A stretch of DNA of 55,369 bases from CAZEHO01 sp964511945 (GCA_964511945.1 CAZEHO010000018.1:1-55369); one strand, 5' to 3'; shown: positions 39,283-48,685, numbered from the stretch's first letter. Numbers and translations are program-made. The notes: generated by a model from the sequence alone, not told the origin.

Positions 39283-39882
39283 ATGAGGCGACCCAACTGG
39301 TGGATTGTCGGAGGCGGCGCGGTGCTGCTCGCTCTCAGCTGGATTGCCCTCGCGGCAGCGGACGTGAGCCGGGCGGAAGAGGAAGTCTTCCGGTTCTTCA
39401 ACAACTGGCCGGACTGGCTCGAAGGCCCCGCCTGGCCGATCATGCAGTTCGGGTCGCTGGGCGCGGTCGCCCTCGGAGCCCTCGTGGCGGTCGGAGTCAA
39501 GCGGTCGTGGTGGCCGGGAGTTGCGGTCCTGGTGGCAGGGGTCGCCGCCTGGGGCGGGGCGAAGGTGGTCAAGGCATTGGCCGACCGGGGGCGGCCGCAG
39601 GAGTATTTCCCCGATGGCAACTTCCGGCCTGAGTGGCACGGGCGGGGTTTCATCTCGGGCCACGCTGCCGTGGCCTTTGCCCTCGCAACCGCCCTAGCGC
39701 TGTATCTCCCGCGCCGGTGGCGGGTGGTTTTGGTCATCCTCGCCTTGGCAACGGCGATCCTGCGGATCTACACCGGCGCCCACTTCCCTCTGGACGTCAC
39801 CGGTGGAGCCGGATTGGGCCTGATGGCGGGTGGCCTGGTACGACAAGCCGAGGTGCGGTTCTTCGGCTCTCGGGACGCCTGA
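39283..39882 (+). CDS. PAP2-family membrane phosphatase
   Basis: A 199-residue membrane protein with about five helices and all three PAP2 motifs: KALADRGRPQEYFPDG (K-x6-RP type), FISGHAAVAFALATAL (SGH) and RIYTGAHFPLDVTGG (R-x5-H-x3-D). The catalytic His pair and Arg are present, so it should dephosphorylate a lipid phosphate such as undecaprenyl pyrophosphate or phosphatidic acid at the outer membrane face. ATG 39283 is preceded closely by the previous stop codon, so co-transcription is likely. Confidence 0.88.
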   Translation: MRRPNWWIVGGGAVLLALSWIALAAADVSRAEEEVFRFFNNWPDWLEGPAWPIMQFGSLGAVALGALVAVGVKRSWWPGVAVLVAGVAAWGGAKVVKALADRGRPQEYFPDGNFRPEWHGRGFISGHAAVAFALATALALYLPRRWRVVLVILALATAILRIYTGAHFPLDVTGGAGLGLMAGGLVRQAEVRFFGSRDA

Positions 39883-39889
39883 GCCGGCC

Positions 39890-41218
39890 TCAGCCTGCTA
39901 GCTGCCGGCCCGCCCGGACGACGTCGACCGCCCGGTCTGAGAACCGGGGATCGACCAGGTGTGCCCGCTGATGCAGGGCCTCGACCGGGAAGAGGTCGAG
40001 GAGCTTGATCCCTGCCGCCAGCAGCGCCAGTGCCAGGTCGGCCTTCGCCAGCGGGGTGGAAGCAGCTTTCGGATCGAGGGCCACGACCGATGCCGGGGTG
40101 CTGATCGGGATGAGCTCGGGCGTCGTGAGCACCAGGCCGTCGGGGGACATGGCGGCGAGCTTGCGGCCGATCTTCGCTTTCCCCTCGGGAGCCGTGACGA
40201 TGGCGAGATCGGGCGCCGTAATGCCGGGAAAGGCGATCTGGCGGGTCGAGAGGACGAGCGTCGAGACGCTGTGGCCGGTCTTCACGGTGATGGGGTAGTC
40301 GTCCTGCTGTGCCGCCCAGAGGCCGGCCGAGATGGCCGCTTCGCCGACCAGGTGGGCGGCCGAGCGGACTCTGCCGCCCGCACCACCGGCCACGATGATG
40401 TCGGCACGGTCGCTGAGATTGGCGACGAACCGCGTGGCGATACCCGGGTGGCGACGGGGAGGCGGATCCATGGTTTCGGCGCGGCGCCGGTATTCGGCAG
40501 CGAACTCCGGCTCCGAGCGATCGAAGAGCACTCCCGTCTCGAGTTGGAGGTCGTCGAGGGTCTCCCGAATCGCCCGCCGGGTAAATGAATTGCGGCGCAC
40601 GTAATGCGCCGTGCACAGCTCCCAGATGTCGAGGAGTGCGAACCCGTCGCTCGACATCGCATCAGCGATGCGAATCGAGAGGTCACCGTCGAACGACGTG
40701 CCGCGCCACACGAACTGGGCCCCGTTGATGCCGACGGTGGCGCAAATATCCAGCGGCCGCTCGAGGTTTCCCGCCGGCGTCGTCGGCGTCATCCCGTCCA
40801 GTGGCGTCGTCGTGGAGTGCTGCCCTCCGGTCATGCCGAAGTTGAGGTTGTCCATCACGAGCACCGTGATGCCGATATTGCGCCGCGCCGCGGCCAGCAG
40901 ATGGGCGCCGCCGATCCCGGTGCCTCCGTCCCCCATGATGACGATGACATCGAGTTCGGGACGTGCCAGCTTGATCCCGGTGGCATACCTGATGCTGCGT
41001 CCGTGCAGTCCGTGGAATGCGCTGGTCCGGAAGTACTGGTCGGAGAGACCGCTGCATCCAATGTCGCTGACGAGCACCACCTTCGATGGGTCACAGTCCC
41101 GTTTGACCAACGCCGCGTCGAGCGCATCGAGGATGGAGCTGTGACCACACCCGGGGCAGAACGGATACGGACGCTCGTTGCGGTGGGTCGACAGCGGCGT
41201 CACGGTGATCTCCGTCAT
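39890..41218 (-). CDS. 2-oxoacid:ferredoxin oxidoreductase, fused beta-gamma subunit
   Basis: A 442-residue protein. Residues about 1-265 are the thiamine-diphosphate beta subunit: PYPFCPGCGHSSILDALDAA, the TPP/Mg motif VIMGDGGTGIGGAHLLAAAR and the following DNLNFGMTGGQHS. Residues about 270-440 are a gamma-type domain (IIVAGGAGGRVRSAAHLVGE, PEGKAKIGRKL). The enzyme decarboxylates a 2-oxoacid to acyl-CoA, reducing ferredoxin, or runs in reverse. Its ATG overlaps the stop of the alpha gene (ATGA). The fused beta-gamma order is less common than separate or alpha-gamma fusions. No ferredoxin-like delta subunit is adjacent. Confidence 0.87.
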   Translation of the reverse strand: MTEITVTPLSTHRNERPYPFCPGCGHSSILDALDAALVKRDCDPSKVVLVSDIGCSGLSDQYFRTSAFHGLHGRSIRYATGIKLARPELDVIVIMGDGGTGIGGAHLLAAARRNIGITVLVMDNLNFGMTGGQHSTTTPLDGMTPTTPAGNLERPLDICATVGINGAQFVWRGTSFDGDLSIRIADAMSSDGFALLDIWELCTAHYVRRNSFTRRAIRETLDDLQLETGVLFDRSEPEFAAEYRRRAETMDPPPRRHPGIATRFVANLSDRADIIVAGGAGGRVRSAAHLVGEAAISAGLWAAQQDDYPITVKTGHSVSTLVLSTRQIAFPGITAPDLAIVTAPEGKAKIGRKLAAMSPDGLVLTTPELIPISTPASVVALDPKAASTPLAKADLALALLAAGIKLLDLFPVEALHQRAHLVDPRFSDRAVDVVRAGRQLAG

Positions 41219-42348
41219 CCCAGCGCCTCCACGATCTCCTCCGGAGCGATCAGTTCGCCGTCGATCCGGTTCACACCGATCACGGTTCGCGCTCCGCTGA
41301 TTCGCTCGATCTCCCGGCGGTAGAGACCGGAATTCAGCTCGGGAACCGCGACCCGCTGCACGCCCTCGAGAGCGGTGCCGATCGCCAGTTCCGGGATGGG
41401 CCAGATGCTCTTCACTAGGAGGTGTGATGCGGTCCCTCCACGATCACGGATCGCCTCCACCGCTCGCCGGGCTGCGCCGGCGGTGATCCCGTAGGAGATC
41501 ACGAGATCGGAGGACGGCTCGGGCGCGTCGAGTTCGACGATTTCGAGCTCGGAAAGATGATCATCGATCTTGGCGATGAGGTGTTGATTGAGCGCACGGA
41601 CCACGTCGGGATCCTTGGAGATGAAGGCCCTCTCGTCATGGCTCGAACCGGTGAAGCGGACCGGGCCACCGATGCCGTATGGGCGGAGTTCGGGCACCGC
41701 CTCAGGTGGCTCGAACCGGTAGGAGCCATCGCCGACCGGCACGGTCTCCGGTTTCGGCAGGGGTGGCAGATTTCCCGGCAGCGGTACCCGAACCGTGCGC
41801 GCGGTCAGATTGAGCTCCTTATCGGTCATGAGGAAGACCGGGCAGCGGAAACGTTCGGCGAGGGCGAAGGCTCTGATGGTCAGGTGGTAGCAATCGGCGA
41901 TGGTGGCCGGTGCCAGAACGATCACCGGGAAGCCACCGCCGGTGCCCCACCGGAGGAACTGCACGTCGCCCTGCGCCGGTGTGGTTGCTCCGCCGGTCGC
42001 GGGACCGAGGCGCTGCACGTCGACGACGACGATCGGCACTTCGCCCATGATCGCAAGCCCCAGATTCTCGCTGTAGAGCGAAATCCCCGGCCCGCTGGTG
42101 GCCGTCATCACCCTCGATCCGGTCATCGCAGCGCCCAGGCACATGCCGATCGAGGCGATCTCGTCCTCACCCTGCACCGCGATACCGCCGCGCTGGGGCA
42201 GTTCGTTCATCATGGCCGTCAGGATCTGCGATGCCGGGGTGATCGGGTAGCCGGCGAAGAAGTTGCATCCGGCGTCGAGGGCGCCTCGAACGATGGCGGA
42301 AGCTCCGTCGATGAACTCCCGAGTCGGGGTGACGGGGGGCGCGGTCAT
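41215..42348 (-). CDS. 2-oxoacid:ferredoxin oxidoreductase alpha subunit
   Basis: A 377-residue alpha subunit. It contains IVRGALDAGCNFFAGYPITP, VQGEDEIASIGMCLGAAMTG and TATSGPGISLYSENLGLAIM, the conserved pyrimidine-binding and active-site segments, plus VVDVQRLGPATGGATTPAQG. The RLGPxTG motif is typical of 2-oxoglutarate or related oxidoreductases (Kor-type). Start at ATG 42348; a GTG 42378 is possible. It is the first gene of a two-gene operon with the beta-gamma fusion. The gamma part found at the N-terminus of many KorA proteins is absent here and appears on the beta subunit. Confidence 0.86.
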   Translation of the reverse strand: MTAPPVTPTREFIDGASAIVRGALDAGCNFFAGYPITPASQILTAMMNELPQRGGIAVQGEDEIASIGMCLGAAMTGSRVMTATSGPGISLYSENLGLAIMGEVPIVVVDVQRLGPATGGATTPAQGDVQFLRWGTGGGFPVIVLAPATIADCYHLTIRAFALAERFRCPVFLMTDKELNLTARTVRVPLPGNLPPLPKPETVPVGDGSYRFEPPEAVPELRPYGIGGPVRFTGSSHDERAFISKDPDVVRALNQHLIAKIDDHLSELEIVELDAPEPSSDLVISYGITAGAARRAVEAIRDRGGTASHLLVKSIWPIPELAIGTALEGVQRVAVPELNSGLYRREIERISGARTVIGVNRIDGELIAPEEIVEALG

Positions 42349-42431
42349 GTCCAAAGCACAGGATCGCTTTTCGCGCACCTGCTGGGCAGGGTCAGAGGTC
42401 CCGAGCTGCCGGGACTCCCGGGAACCGGCGA

Positions 42432-44444
42432 TCAGAGCTGGGCCCGCTCCAGCACCGGATCGGGAGCGGCGTCCCTGGCGGCCGGCGACGGGAGGCCGGC
42501 CAACGGCAGTGTGAGAACGAACGCGGTGGCCCCGTCGCGCCGCCGGTATGTGAGATCTCCGCCCATCAGCCGGGCCAGCTGACGGGAGACGGCGAGTCCG
42601 AGGCCGACCGATGAGGGCTGCGTGGCTGCGTTGTGAGCCCGTTCGTATGCCTCGAAGATCTTGTCGGCGGCCTCTTCCGGAACGCCGAGGCCGTCATCGA
42701 GCACAGAGATGCTGAGGACCCGTTGGCCTTCCTCGATGTCGATCCATGCCCGGTCGCCCCCATAGCGGGCCGCGTTGCTGAGCAGGTTCCGAACGATCTG
42801 GCGAAAGCGCAGCGGATCGGTGACGATGCGCGGGGGCGAACCATGGATCGCGATGCCGTTGGTCGCCTGGAAACGGTTGCTGTGGGCCGCCACCAGCGCC
42901 TCCACCTCCGCGCGCACGTCCACGTTGTCCGGATGAAGATTCAGGGTGCCGATGTCCGCTCTCGCTGCAACCAGCAGGTCCTCGACGATGTTCGACAGCT
43001 CGCCGCTCTGATCGGCGATGATCTCCATGAGTTCGTCCATCTCGCCATCGGAAAACTCGGTGCGATTGGCCCTGAGTTCCTGAGCCAGGCCGACGACGGC
43101 GGTGAGCGGGGTTCGCAGCTCATGGCTGACCGACGCGACGAACTCATCCTTCGATCGCACCAGGGCCTCGAGCCGCTCCTTCAGGGTGGTGAGCTGCGTC
43201 AGCGAATCCTCCAGCCGCCCGTTCTCAAGGGAGACGCCGATCTGGCTGGCGACCGTCTCCAGGAGGCGCAGATCTTCAGGACCGAAGGTGGACACATCAC
43301 CGAGGCGATTGGCTACGACGACCGCTCCTACGAGTCCGTTGCTCCCGATGAGCGGCGCCATCATTGCGTCCTTGACGTCGACGATACCGTCGACGTGGAT
43401 GCCGTCGACCGAGTGCGCCAGCAGCGTCGGCTCGGGTGAGGCGAGCGTCTTCCGCCAGAGTTGCATCTCCGTGCCGAACGCGATCGGCCGCATCACATCT
43501 CGTCTCTCTCCCGGTCCCGAGGTGGTGCGGTAGGCGACCCCGTCGAGGGTCCCGGGGAACACTGTGATCTCGGTGACCTCGGCATCGAACATTCCTCTGG
43601 CGTGGCTAGCGGCAGCCGCAAGAGCGGATTCGAGTTGGGGTGAGGCGTGGAGGACCCGGGTGGCCTCGTAGAGCGCCTGGAGCCGGGCTCGCTCCTCACG
43701 CTGGTTCGCATAGGCCCGGTACGCCAGGTACAGGACCACCGGGGGCATGAACGCGATCCACACCGCGTCGGAGCGGGCCGTGACCACTAGGACCGCAACC
43801 AGGGCGAGGATGGTGTTCATCCCGGCGCCGAGCGTGCTCAGTGCGAACACCTCAACGATCTCGCGAGTAACAAGGCGGCCTCCGGAAAGGCGGATCACCA
43901 CGTTGATGAGCACATCGGCGACCACCAGGGCGACCATGGCCCCCGCGTACGCACCCGCCCAACCTGCCGGACCGAGGATGTCGCCGAAGCTGACGACGGC
44001 GCGGAACGTGGCAACTGCCAGCGTGGTCTGTAGGGCGAACTGGGGAATGTTGAAGACCAGCTTGATCAAGGGCTGGCGCCGATGGAGGATCAGGACGACG
44101 AGGTTCGCCAGCGCCTGGCCGGCTACGAGCCCGAGGGGCGAGGTGAAGAACATCCCGATGATCAGCGGTATCTCGCTCATCGAGAAGGAATGGGCATCTT
44201 TGCGGAAGCGGAGGTGCATCACCGAGCGTTCGGCGACGTAGAAGATGATGCCCATTGCCCACCATGGAATCGACACGGTCGGGTGGGCGACGACCCAGCT
44301 CGACTGTGACCAGACCAGAGTTGCTGAGGCGGCGGCCAGGATGACACTGAAGACCCACACCCGCCGCATCCCGCCGAAACGGGACCGGGTCGGTTTGGTG
44401 CCCGATGAGCGCGCCGCGCGGATGCTCTTCATCGGTGTGTCCAT
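42432..44444 (-). CDS. Membrane GAF histidine kinase (MASE-like sensor)
   Basis: A 670-residue sensor kinase. About seven helices (25-235) form an MASE-like membrane sensor, followed by a GAF domain (about 255-400, APLIGSNGLVGAVVVANRLG). HisKA has VASVSHELRTPLTAVVGL and the HATPase has NLLSNAARYGGDR, DDGLGVPEEAADKIFEAYER and VGLGLAVSRQLARLMGGD. No partner response regulator is adjacent. The kinase half is close to that of the protein at 9210, including ADxGxLxxxxxxVDV-type linker residues (ARADIGTLNLHPDNVDV). Confidence 0.88.
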   Translation of the reverse strand: MDTPMKSIRAARSSGTKPTRSRFGGMRRVWVFSVILAAASATLVWSQSSWVVAHPTVSIPWWAMGIIFYVAERSVMHLRFRKDAHSFSMSEIPLIIGMFFTSPLGLVAGQALANLVVLILHRRQPLIKLVFNIPQFALQTTLAVATFRAVVSFGDILGPAGWAGAYAGAMVALVVADVLINVVIRLSGGRLVTREIVEVFALSTLGAGMNTILALVAVLVVTARSDAVWIAFMPPVVLYLAYRAYANQREERARLQALYEATRVLHASPQLESALAAAASHARGMFDAEVTEITVFPGTLDGVAYRTTSGPGERRDVMRPIAFGTEMQLWRKTLASPEPTLLAHSVDGIHVDGIVDVKDAMMAPLIGSNGLVGAVVVANRLGDVSTFGPEDLRLLETVASQIGVSLENGRLEDSLTQLTTLKERLEALVRSKDEFVASVSHELRTPLTAVVGLAQELRANRTEFSDGEMDELMEIIADQSGELSNIVEDLLVAARADIGTLNLHPDNVDVRAEVEALVAAHSNRFQATNGIAIHGSPPRIVTDPLRFRQIVRNLLSNAARYGGDRAWIDIEEGQRVLSISVLDDGLGVPEEAADKIFEAYERAHNAATQPSSVGLGLAVSRQLARLMGGDLTYRRRDGATAFVLTLPLAGLPSPAARDAAPDPVLERAQL

Positions 44445-44657
44445 CGGTCGGCCCGGGCGACCCCTGGAGGCCTATTCGATGCCGACTAGCCGACCGCCCA
44501 GGGGAGTCCGTGGGGCGGTGGCGGTGGGGTGGGCTGGGGGCATTCGATTCGCATGGGACGTGATCTCCGTGTCGTCCATTGCTCTCCTGCAATATCGGCA
44601 CCGGCGACCCGGGAGTTGGGTGCCGTTGTCCGCCGTACGGAGGGACTAGTCATTCTC

Positions 44658-44684
44658 AGAGATCAGAGATCAGAGATCAGAGAA
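44658..44684. repeat. Tandem 7-bp repeat (AGAGATC)
   Basis: AGAGATC occurs three times plus AGAGAAC, immediately before the SLC13 transporter operon. It is AT-richer than its surroundings. It could be a slipped-strand tract influencing promoter spacing or a repeated operator. Confidence 0.6.
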
Positions 44685-44742
44685 CCGATGACTGATGACC
44701 GAGCACTTCGCGCCTCGCCGAGGGAATACCATCCTCCATGCA

Positions 44743-46140
44743 ATGCGGTCCTCCTGGTTCAAACCGGCCGCCCTCGCCGGGGCTGTTCTCGCAACCCTAT
44801 GGCCATGGGTCATCGACATCGGGGGCCTCAGTGAACCCGGCGAGCGGATCCTCGGCGTCTTCCTGGCCGCCATCGTGCTGTGGGTGACCGAAGCGATTCC
44901 GCTGCACGCCACCGCGGCGTTGATCATCTTCTCCGAGATCCTCTTCATCAGCGACCGGGCGCTGTGGAACCTTCCGGCCGCATTTGTGGCGCCGGACTAC
45001 CGGGACTTCTTTGCCACGCTGGCCCACCCGGTTCTCATGCTGCTGCTGGGTGGCTTCGTCCTCGCCGAGGGTTCCTCCCGGTTCCGCCTCGACCGCTCCC
45101 TCGCCCGGGTCCTGCTCCGCCCGTTCGGAACCCGCCCCGCCGGAGTCCTCGCCGGGCTCATGCTGGTGACGGCGGTCTTCTCGATGTTCATGAGCAACAC
45201 CGCCACGACTGCGATGATGCTCGCCGTCGTCCTGCCGGTAGCGGGTTCGCTCGACCCGGCGGATCGGTTCCGCACCGCGCTGGCGCTCTGCATCCCCGTG
45301 GCCGCCAACATCGGCGGAATGGGCACCCCGGTCGGCACGCCGCCGAATGCCATCGCCGTCGGATTGCTGGCCGACGCCGGGATCGAGGTGAGCTTCGGGA
45401 AGTGGATGCTGCTGGCCGTGCCATTCATGCTCCTGGTCCTGGCGGTCGCCTGGCGTCTGCTGCTGCATCTCCATCCTCCCCAGGCAGGGACGATCGAACT
45501 GCAGATCGAAGGTGCGGTCGATCGCACCCGGCCCGCCGTCGTCTTCTATGCGACGTTCGCGGTCACCGTGGCTCTCTGGCTGCTCGAACCCATTCACGGC
45601 GTTCCATCCTCGATCGTCGGGTTCATGCCCGTGGTGCTATTGCTCGCCACAGGGACGTTCACCGCCCAGGATCTGCAGCGCTTGCCGTGGCACTTGCTCT
45701 GGCTGGTCGCCGGCGGCGTCGCCCTCGGCTTCGGGGTGACCGCGTCGGGCCTCGACGTGTGGCTCATCGAACAGGTGGCCTGGGAGACCATGAGCCCGGC
45801 GATGATCACCGGTGTCGTGGCGTTTGCCGCCCTCGCGGTGAGCACAGTGATCTCGAACAGTGCCGCCGCAAACCTGCTCGTGCCGGTCGGACTCACCGTT
45901 GCCGTCTCCGGGAGCGTCGACGTGGAGCCGGTGGCGATGGCCTTCTTCATTGCGATCGGCTCATCGCTGGCAATGGCACTCCCGGTGAGCAATGCGCCGA
46001 ACGCCATCGGCTACAGCACCGGAATGGTCACCACTCGCCAGATGGCGGTCGTGGGCTTTGGAGTCGGCGTCGTTGGATGGTTGGTGTACGTTGGCGTTGG
46101 ACCGTTGTTGTGGGATCTGCTGGGAGTGAGCCTGTCATGA
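44743..46140 (+). CDS. SLC13/DASS-family anion symporter
   Basis: A polytopic transporter of 465 residues from ATG 44743; ATG 44695 would add 16 non-hydrophobic residues. It has the two Ser-Asn-Thr-type motifs of the divalent anion:sodium symporter family, FSMFMSNTATTAMMLAVVLP and VSTVISNSAAANLLVP, each followed by GTPPNAIAVG and SNAPNAIGYS. Substrates in the family are C4-dicarboxylates, citrate or sulfate, co-transported with Na+. The stop overlaps the next ATG (ATGA), linking it to a histidine kinase and response regulator. That coupling suggests control by or sensing of the transported anion. Confidence 0.87.
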   Translation: MRSSWFKPAALAGAVLATLWPWVIDIGGLSEPGERILGVFLAAIVLWVTEAIPLHATAALIIFSEILFISDRALWNLPAAFVAPDYRDFFATLAHPVLMLLLGGFVLAEGSSRFRLDRSLARVLLRPFGTRPAGVLAGLMLVTAVFSMFMSNTATTAMMLAVVLPVAGSLDPADRFRTALALCIPVAANIGGMGTPVGTPPNAIAVGLLADAGIEVSFGKWMLLAVPFMLLVLAVAWRLLLHLHPPQAGTIELQIEGAVDRTRPAVVFYATFAVTVALWLLEPIHGVPSSIVGFMPVVLLLATGTFTAQDLQRLPWHLLWLVAGGVALGFGVTASGLDVWLIEQVAWETMSPAMITGVVAFAALAVSTVISNSAAANLLVPVGLTVAVSGSVDVEPVAMAFFIAIGSSLAMALPVSNAPNAIGYSTGMVTTRQMAVVGFGVGVVGWLVYVGVGPLLWDLLGVSLS

Positions 46141-48161
46141 GCCGACCCGAGATCGCGGTGCTGTGTGCAGATGAGGATCACGATGATCTGGCACGCCTGC
46201 GCGACGCCCTCAGCAGGGTGACCGGGGGAGCCTGCCTGGTCGAGGGATTCCGCAACGGCGGCCGACTCGCCGGACGCATCGAGCAACTCCAGGCCGAAGG
46301 CATCATCGTTCCGGTCGTGTTCGTCGACGAGACCCTGATGGACGGGACCGGGGCCCGCTCCCTGATGGCGATGCATGAGACCGACTCGGCGCGGGGCATT
46401 CGCAAGGTGCTGCTCGCGGCGTCTGCGGAAGCTCCGGAGGTGTCGCACGCGATCCGCCTCGGCGCCATGGACAGCCTCGTGCCGAGACCGTGGACCGACC
46501 AGCAACTCCGGGTGCCGCTGACCCGCCACCTCACGGAGTACTTCATCGATCACGACCCGGCGGCCCTCGAGCGGGTCCCGGGGCTCGTCGACGTTGCGGC
46601 GCTGGCACACGCCTTCAGCGTCGGAGAGGAGCGCGCCCGGGTCACCCGTTCGCAGCTGGAGGAGTTGCAGAGCAGTTTCTTCGCCGACGACGGCATGAGC
46701 GACGACGACGTCGAGCGGGCGATGATCGAGGAGATCGACCGGGTGCTCGGGAGGCCCGAGCGGCAGCTGTTTCCGGCGGGTGCCACCCTGCTGCACAGCG
46801 GGGATCCGGTCGGCGGGATCCAGATCGTGCTCTGGGGCCGGGTGAGGCTGTTCCGGACGGTAGATGGAGAAGAGGTCACCTTCCACAGCCGCACCGCCGG
46901 GCGCATCATTGGTCTCCTCGGGATGGCTCGAACCCAGCCTGCGTTCTTCAGCTGTGTCGCAGAGACCGACACCGAGGTGATCCCGTTGTCCTTCGAGCAG
47001 CTCTCCGAGGCGCTCCATCGCAGCCCCAAGCTCGCGGTGCACTTCGTGTCGGTCCTGGTGCGGTCACTGGCCCGCAGGAACCTCCGCAGCGTCGAACTGC
47101 AGCTCGAGCGTGACCGGCTCACGCGGGCACTTGAAGAGGAGAAGGAGGCACTCGAGGATGCGCTCCGGCGTCTCGAACAGGCACAGACCCGGCTGATCGA
47201 GTCCGAGAAGATGGCCACGCTGGGGCAACTCGTCGCCGGAATCGGGCACGAGCTGAACAACCCGGTGACCGCAATCACGCGTGCCGCCGATTTCATCGCC
47301 CGCGACGTGCCGCGGCTGGTGGACGATCGACCCCATGCCGAACTGCTCGAGGACACCCTGCACTCGGCCCGAACCCGGGAGCCGCTTCCCAGCCGTGAGG
47401 AACGCAGGCTCCGTCGCGAGCTGGCCGCCGAGCTTGGTGACGATTCTCTGGCCCAGCGCCTCGCAGCCATCGGTATCACCAGCGCCGGGGCCTACACCAA
47501 GACCTTCGACGGCCTCGACGCGGCCGGCACAGAAGCTCTCCTCCTGGCGCTCGAAACCCACCATCAGCTCGGGCTTTCGATCAGGGGAATTCAGGCCGGG
47601 GCGGACCGGATCGCAGCGTTGGTGAAGAGCCTGCGTGCCTACGCCCGGGGCGGATCAGAAGGCATCGCGCCGACCTACGTGCGGGAGGGCATCGAAGAGA
47701 CTCTGCTCCTCCTCGGTCACCGGTTCGGCACGGTGGAGGTGGTGACCGAGTATGCCGACCTGCCGCCGATCGCGGCGTACCCGGGCGAACTGAACCAGGT
47801 GTGGACCAACCTCGTCACGAACGCCGTCCAGGCGATGGAAGGCGACGGTCGCCTCGAGATCACCACGTCCCTCGAGAGCGATGGAAGCCGGGTCCGGGTC
47901 GACGTTGTTGACAGCGGCCCCGGCATCCCGGGGGCGGACATCGACAAGGTGTTCGACCTCCACTTCACGACGAAGCACGGCCGCGTCGAGTTCGGTCTCG
48001 GGCTCGGGCTCCGTATCGCCCAGGACATCGTCCGGCGGCACGGGGGCGAGATCAGCGTCTCGTCACAGCCCGGCCGCACCCGGTTCAGCGTGCTCCTGCC
48101 GATTGCAGGCCACCCTGAGCCGGTGCCGGAAGAGGCTCGGGATCCGGGGCTCGACGCATGA
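46137..48161 (+). CDS. Hybrid sensor: REC-like, cyclic-nucleotide-binding and histidine kinase domains
   Basis: A 674-residue soluble protein. The N-terminus (1-140) is receiver-like (IAVLCADEDHDDLARLRDAL, VVFVDETLMDG), with an Asp at the phospho-site position. A CRP-type domain (about 205-320) contains GGIQIVLWGRVRLFRTVDGE. A coiled coil leads to HisKA with QLVAGIGHELNNPVTAITRA and a HATPase with NLVTNAVQAMEGDGRLEI and VDSGPGIPGADIDKVFDLHF. GHELNNP marks the NtrB-like kinase class. ATGA overlaps on both sides couple it to the SLC13 transporter and response regulator. The 44880 start implied by a longer open frame is only read-through of the transporter region. Confidence 0.87.
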   Translation: MSRPEIAVLCADEDHDDLARLRDALSRVTGGACLVEGFRNGGRLAGRIEQLQAEGIIVPVVFVDETLMDGTGARSLMAMHETDSARGIRKVLLAASAEAPEVSHAIRLGAMDSLVPRPWTDQQLRVPLTRHLTEYFIDHDPAALERVPGLVDVAALAHAFSVGEERARVTRSQLEELQSSFFADDGMSDDDVERAMIEEIDRVLGRPERQLFPAGATLLHSGDPVGGIQIVLWGRVRLFRTVDGEEVTFHSRTAGRIIGLLGMARTQPAFFSCVAETDTEVIPLSFEQLSEALHRSPKLAVHFVSVLVRSLARRNLRSVELQLERDRLTRALEEEKEALEDALRRLEQAQTRLIESEKMATLGQLVAGIGHELNNPVTAITRAADFIARDVPRLVDDRPHAELLEDTLHSARTREPLPSREERRLRRELAAELGDDSLAQRLAAIGITSAGAYTKTFDGLDAAGTEALLLALETHHQLGLSIRGIQAGADRIAALVKSLRAYARGGSEGIAPTYVREGIEETLLLLGHRFGTVEVVTEYADLPPIAAYPGELNQVWTNLVTNAVQAMEGDGRLEITTSLESDGSRVRVDVVDSGPGIPGADIDKVFDLHFTTKHGRVEFGLGLGLRIAQDIVRRHGGEISVSSQPGRTRFSVLLPIAGHPEPVPEEARDPGLDA

Positions 48162-48655
48162 GCCGTCTCGTCATCCTGGTCGTTGAGGACGAAGCTGCAG
48201 TCCGCTCCGCCATGGCTCGGGACCTTCGCACCTTCGCGGAGCACTTCCGGATCGAGACCACCGGTGATGCGGAGGAGGCGGCCGAAGTCGTGGCCGAGAT
48301 CGTTGCCGCGGGCGACACCATCGGACTGGTGCTGTGTGATCACCTGTTGCCCGGCACGCGCGGCACCGACTTCCTCGTGGCGCTCAATGGCAGCCCGGAG
48401 ACAGCCCCCGCCAGGAAGGTGCTCGTCACCGGACAGGCCGGCCACGAGGACACGATTCGAGCGGTGAACGAGGCAGACCTCGACCACTACATCACCAAGC
48501 CGTGGACCCGGCCCGAGTTGCATGACGTGGTGCGGCGCCATCTCACCGACTTCGTCTTGGAGCAGGACCTCGATCCGCTGCCCTACGTGCCGATTCTGGA
48601 CGGCGAGCGATTGCTGGAGTCGATGCGGAAGCGCAGCTGGGAGCAGCGCACCTGA
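48158..48655 (+). CDS. Response regulator, receiver domain with short C-terminal tail
   Basis: A 165-residue single-receiver protein. Acidic pair ILVVEDEAAVRSAMARDL, phospho-acceptor Asp in LVLCDHLLPGTRG, Thr in VLVTGQAGHED and Lys in YITKPWTRPEL are all present. The C-terminal 40 residues have no DNA-binding motif. The ATG overlaps the kinase stop (ATGA). It is the natural partner of the adjacent NtrB-like kinase, likely relaying to another protein or acting as a phosphate sink. Confidence 0.88.
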   Translation: MSRLVILVVEDEAAVRSAMARDLRTFAEHFRIETTGDAEEAAEVVAEIVAAGDTIGLVLCDHLLPGTRGTDFLVALNGSPETAPARKVLVTGQAGHEDTIRAVNEADLDHYITKPWTRPELHDVVRRHLTDFVLEQDLDPLPYVPILDGERLLESMRKRSWEQRT

Positions 48656-48685
48656 CCGGCTGCCGATCTGAACCGCGTCCGGCCT

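Noticed and set aside
44880..46136. Long in-frame extension upstream of the CNMP-domain kinase
   Set aside because: It overlaps the transporter gene in another frame, is Arg/Pro-rich and has no domain. The kinase start at ATG 46137 fits the ATGA junction.
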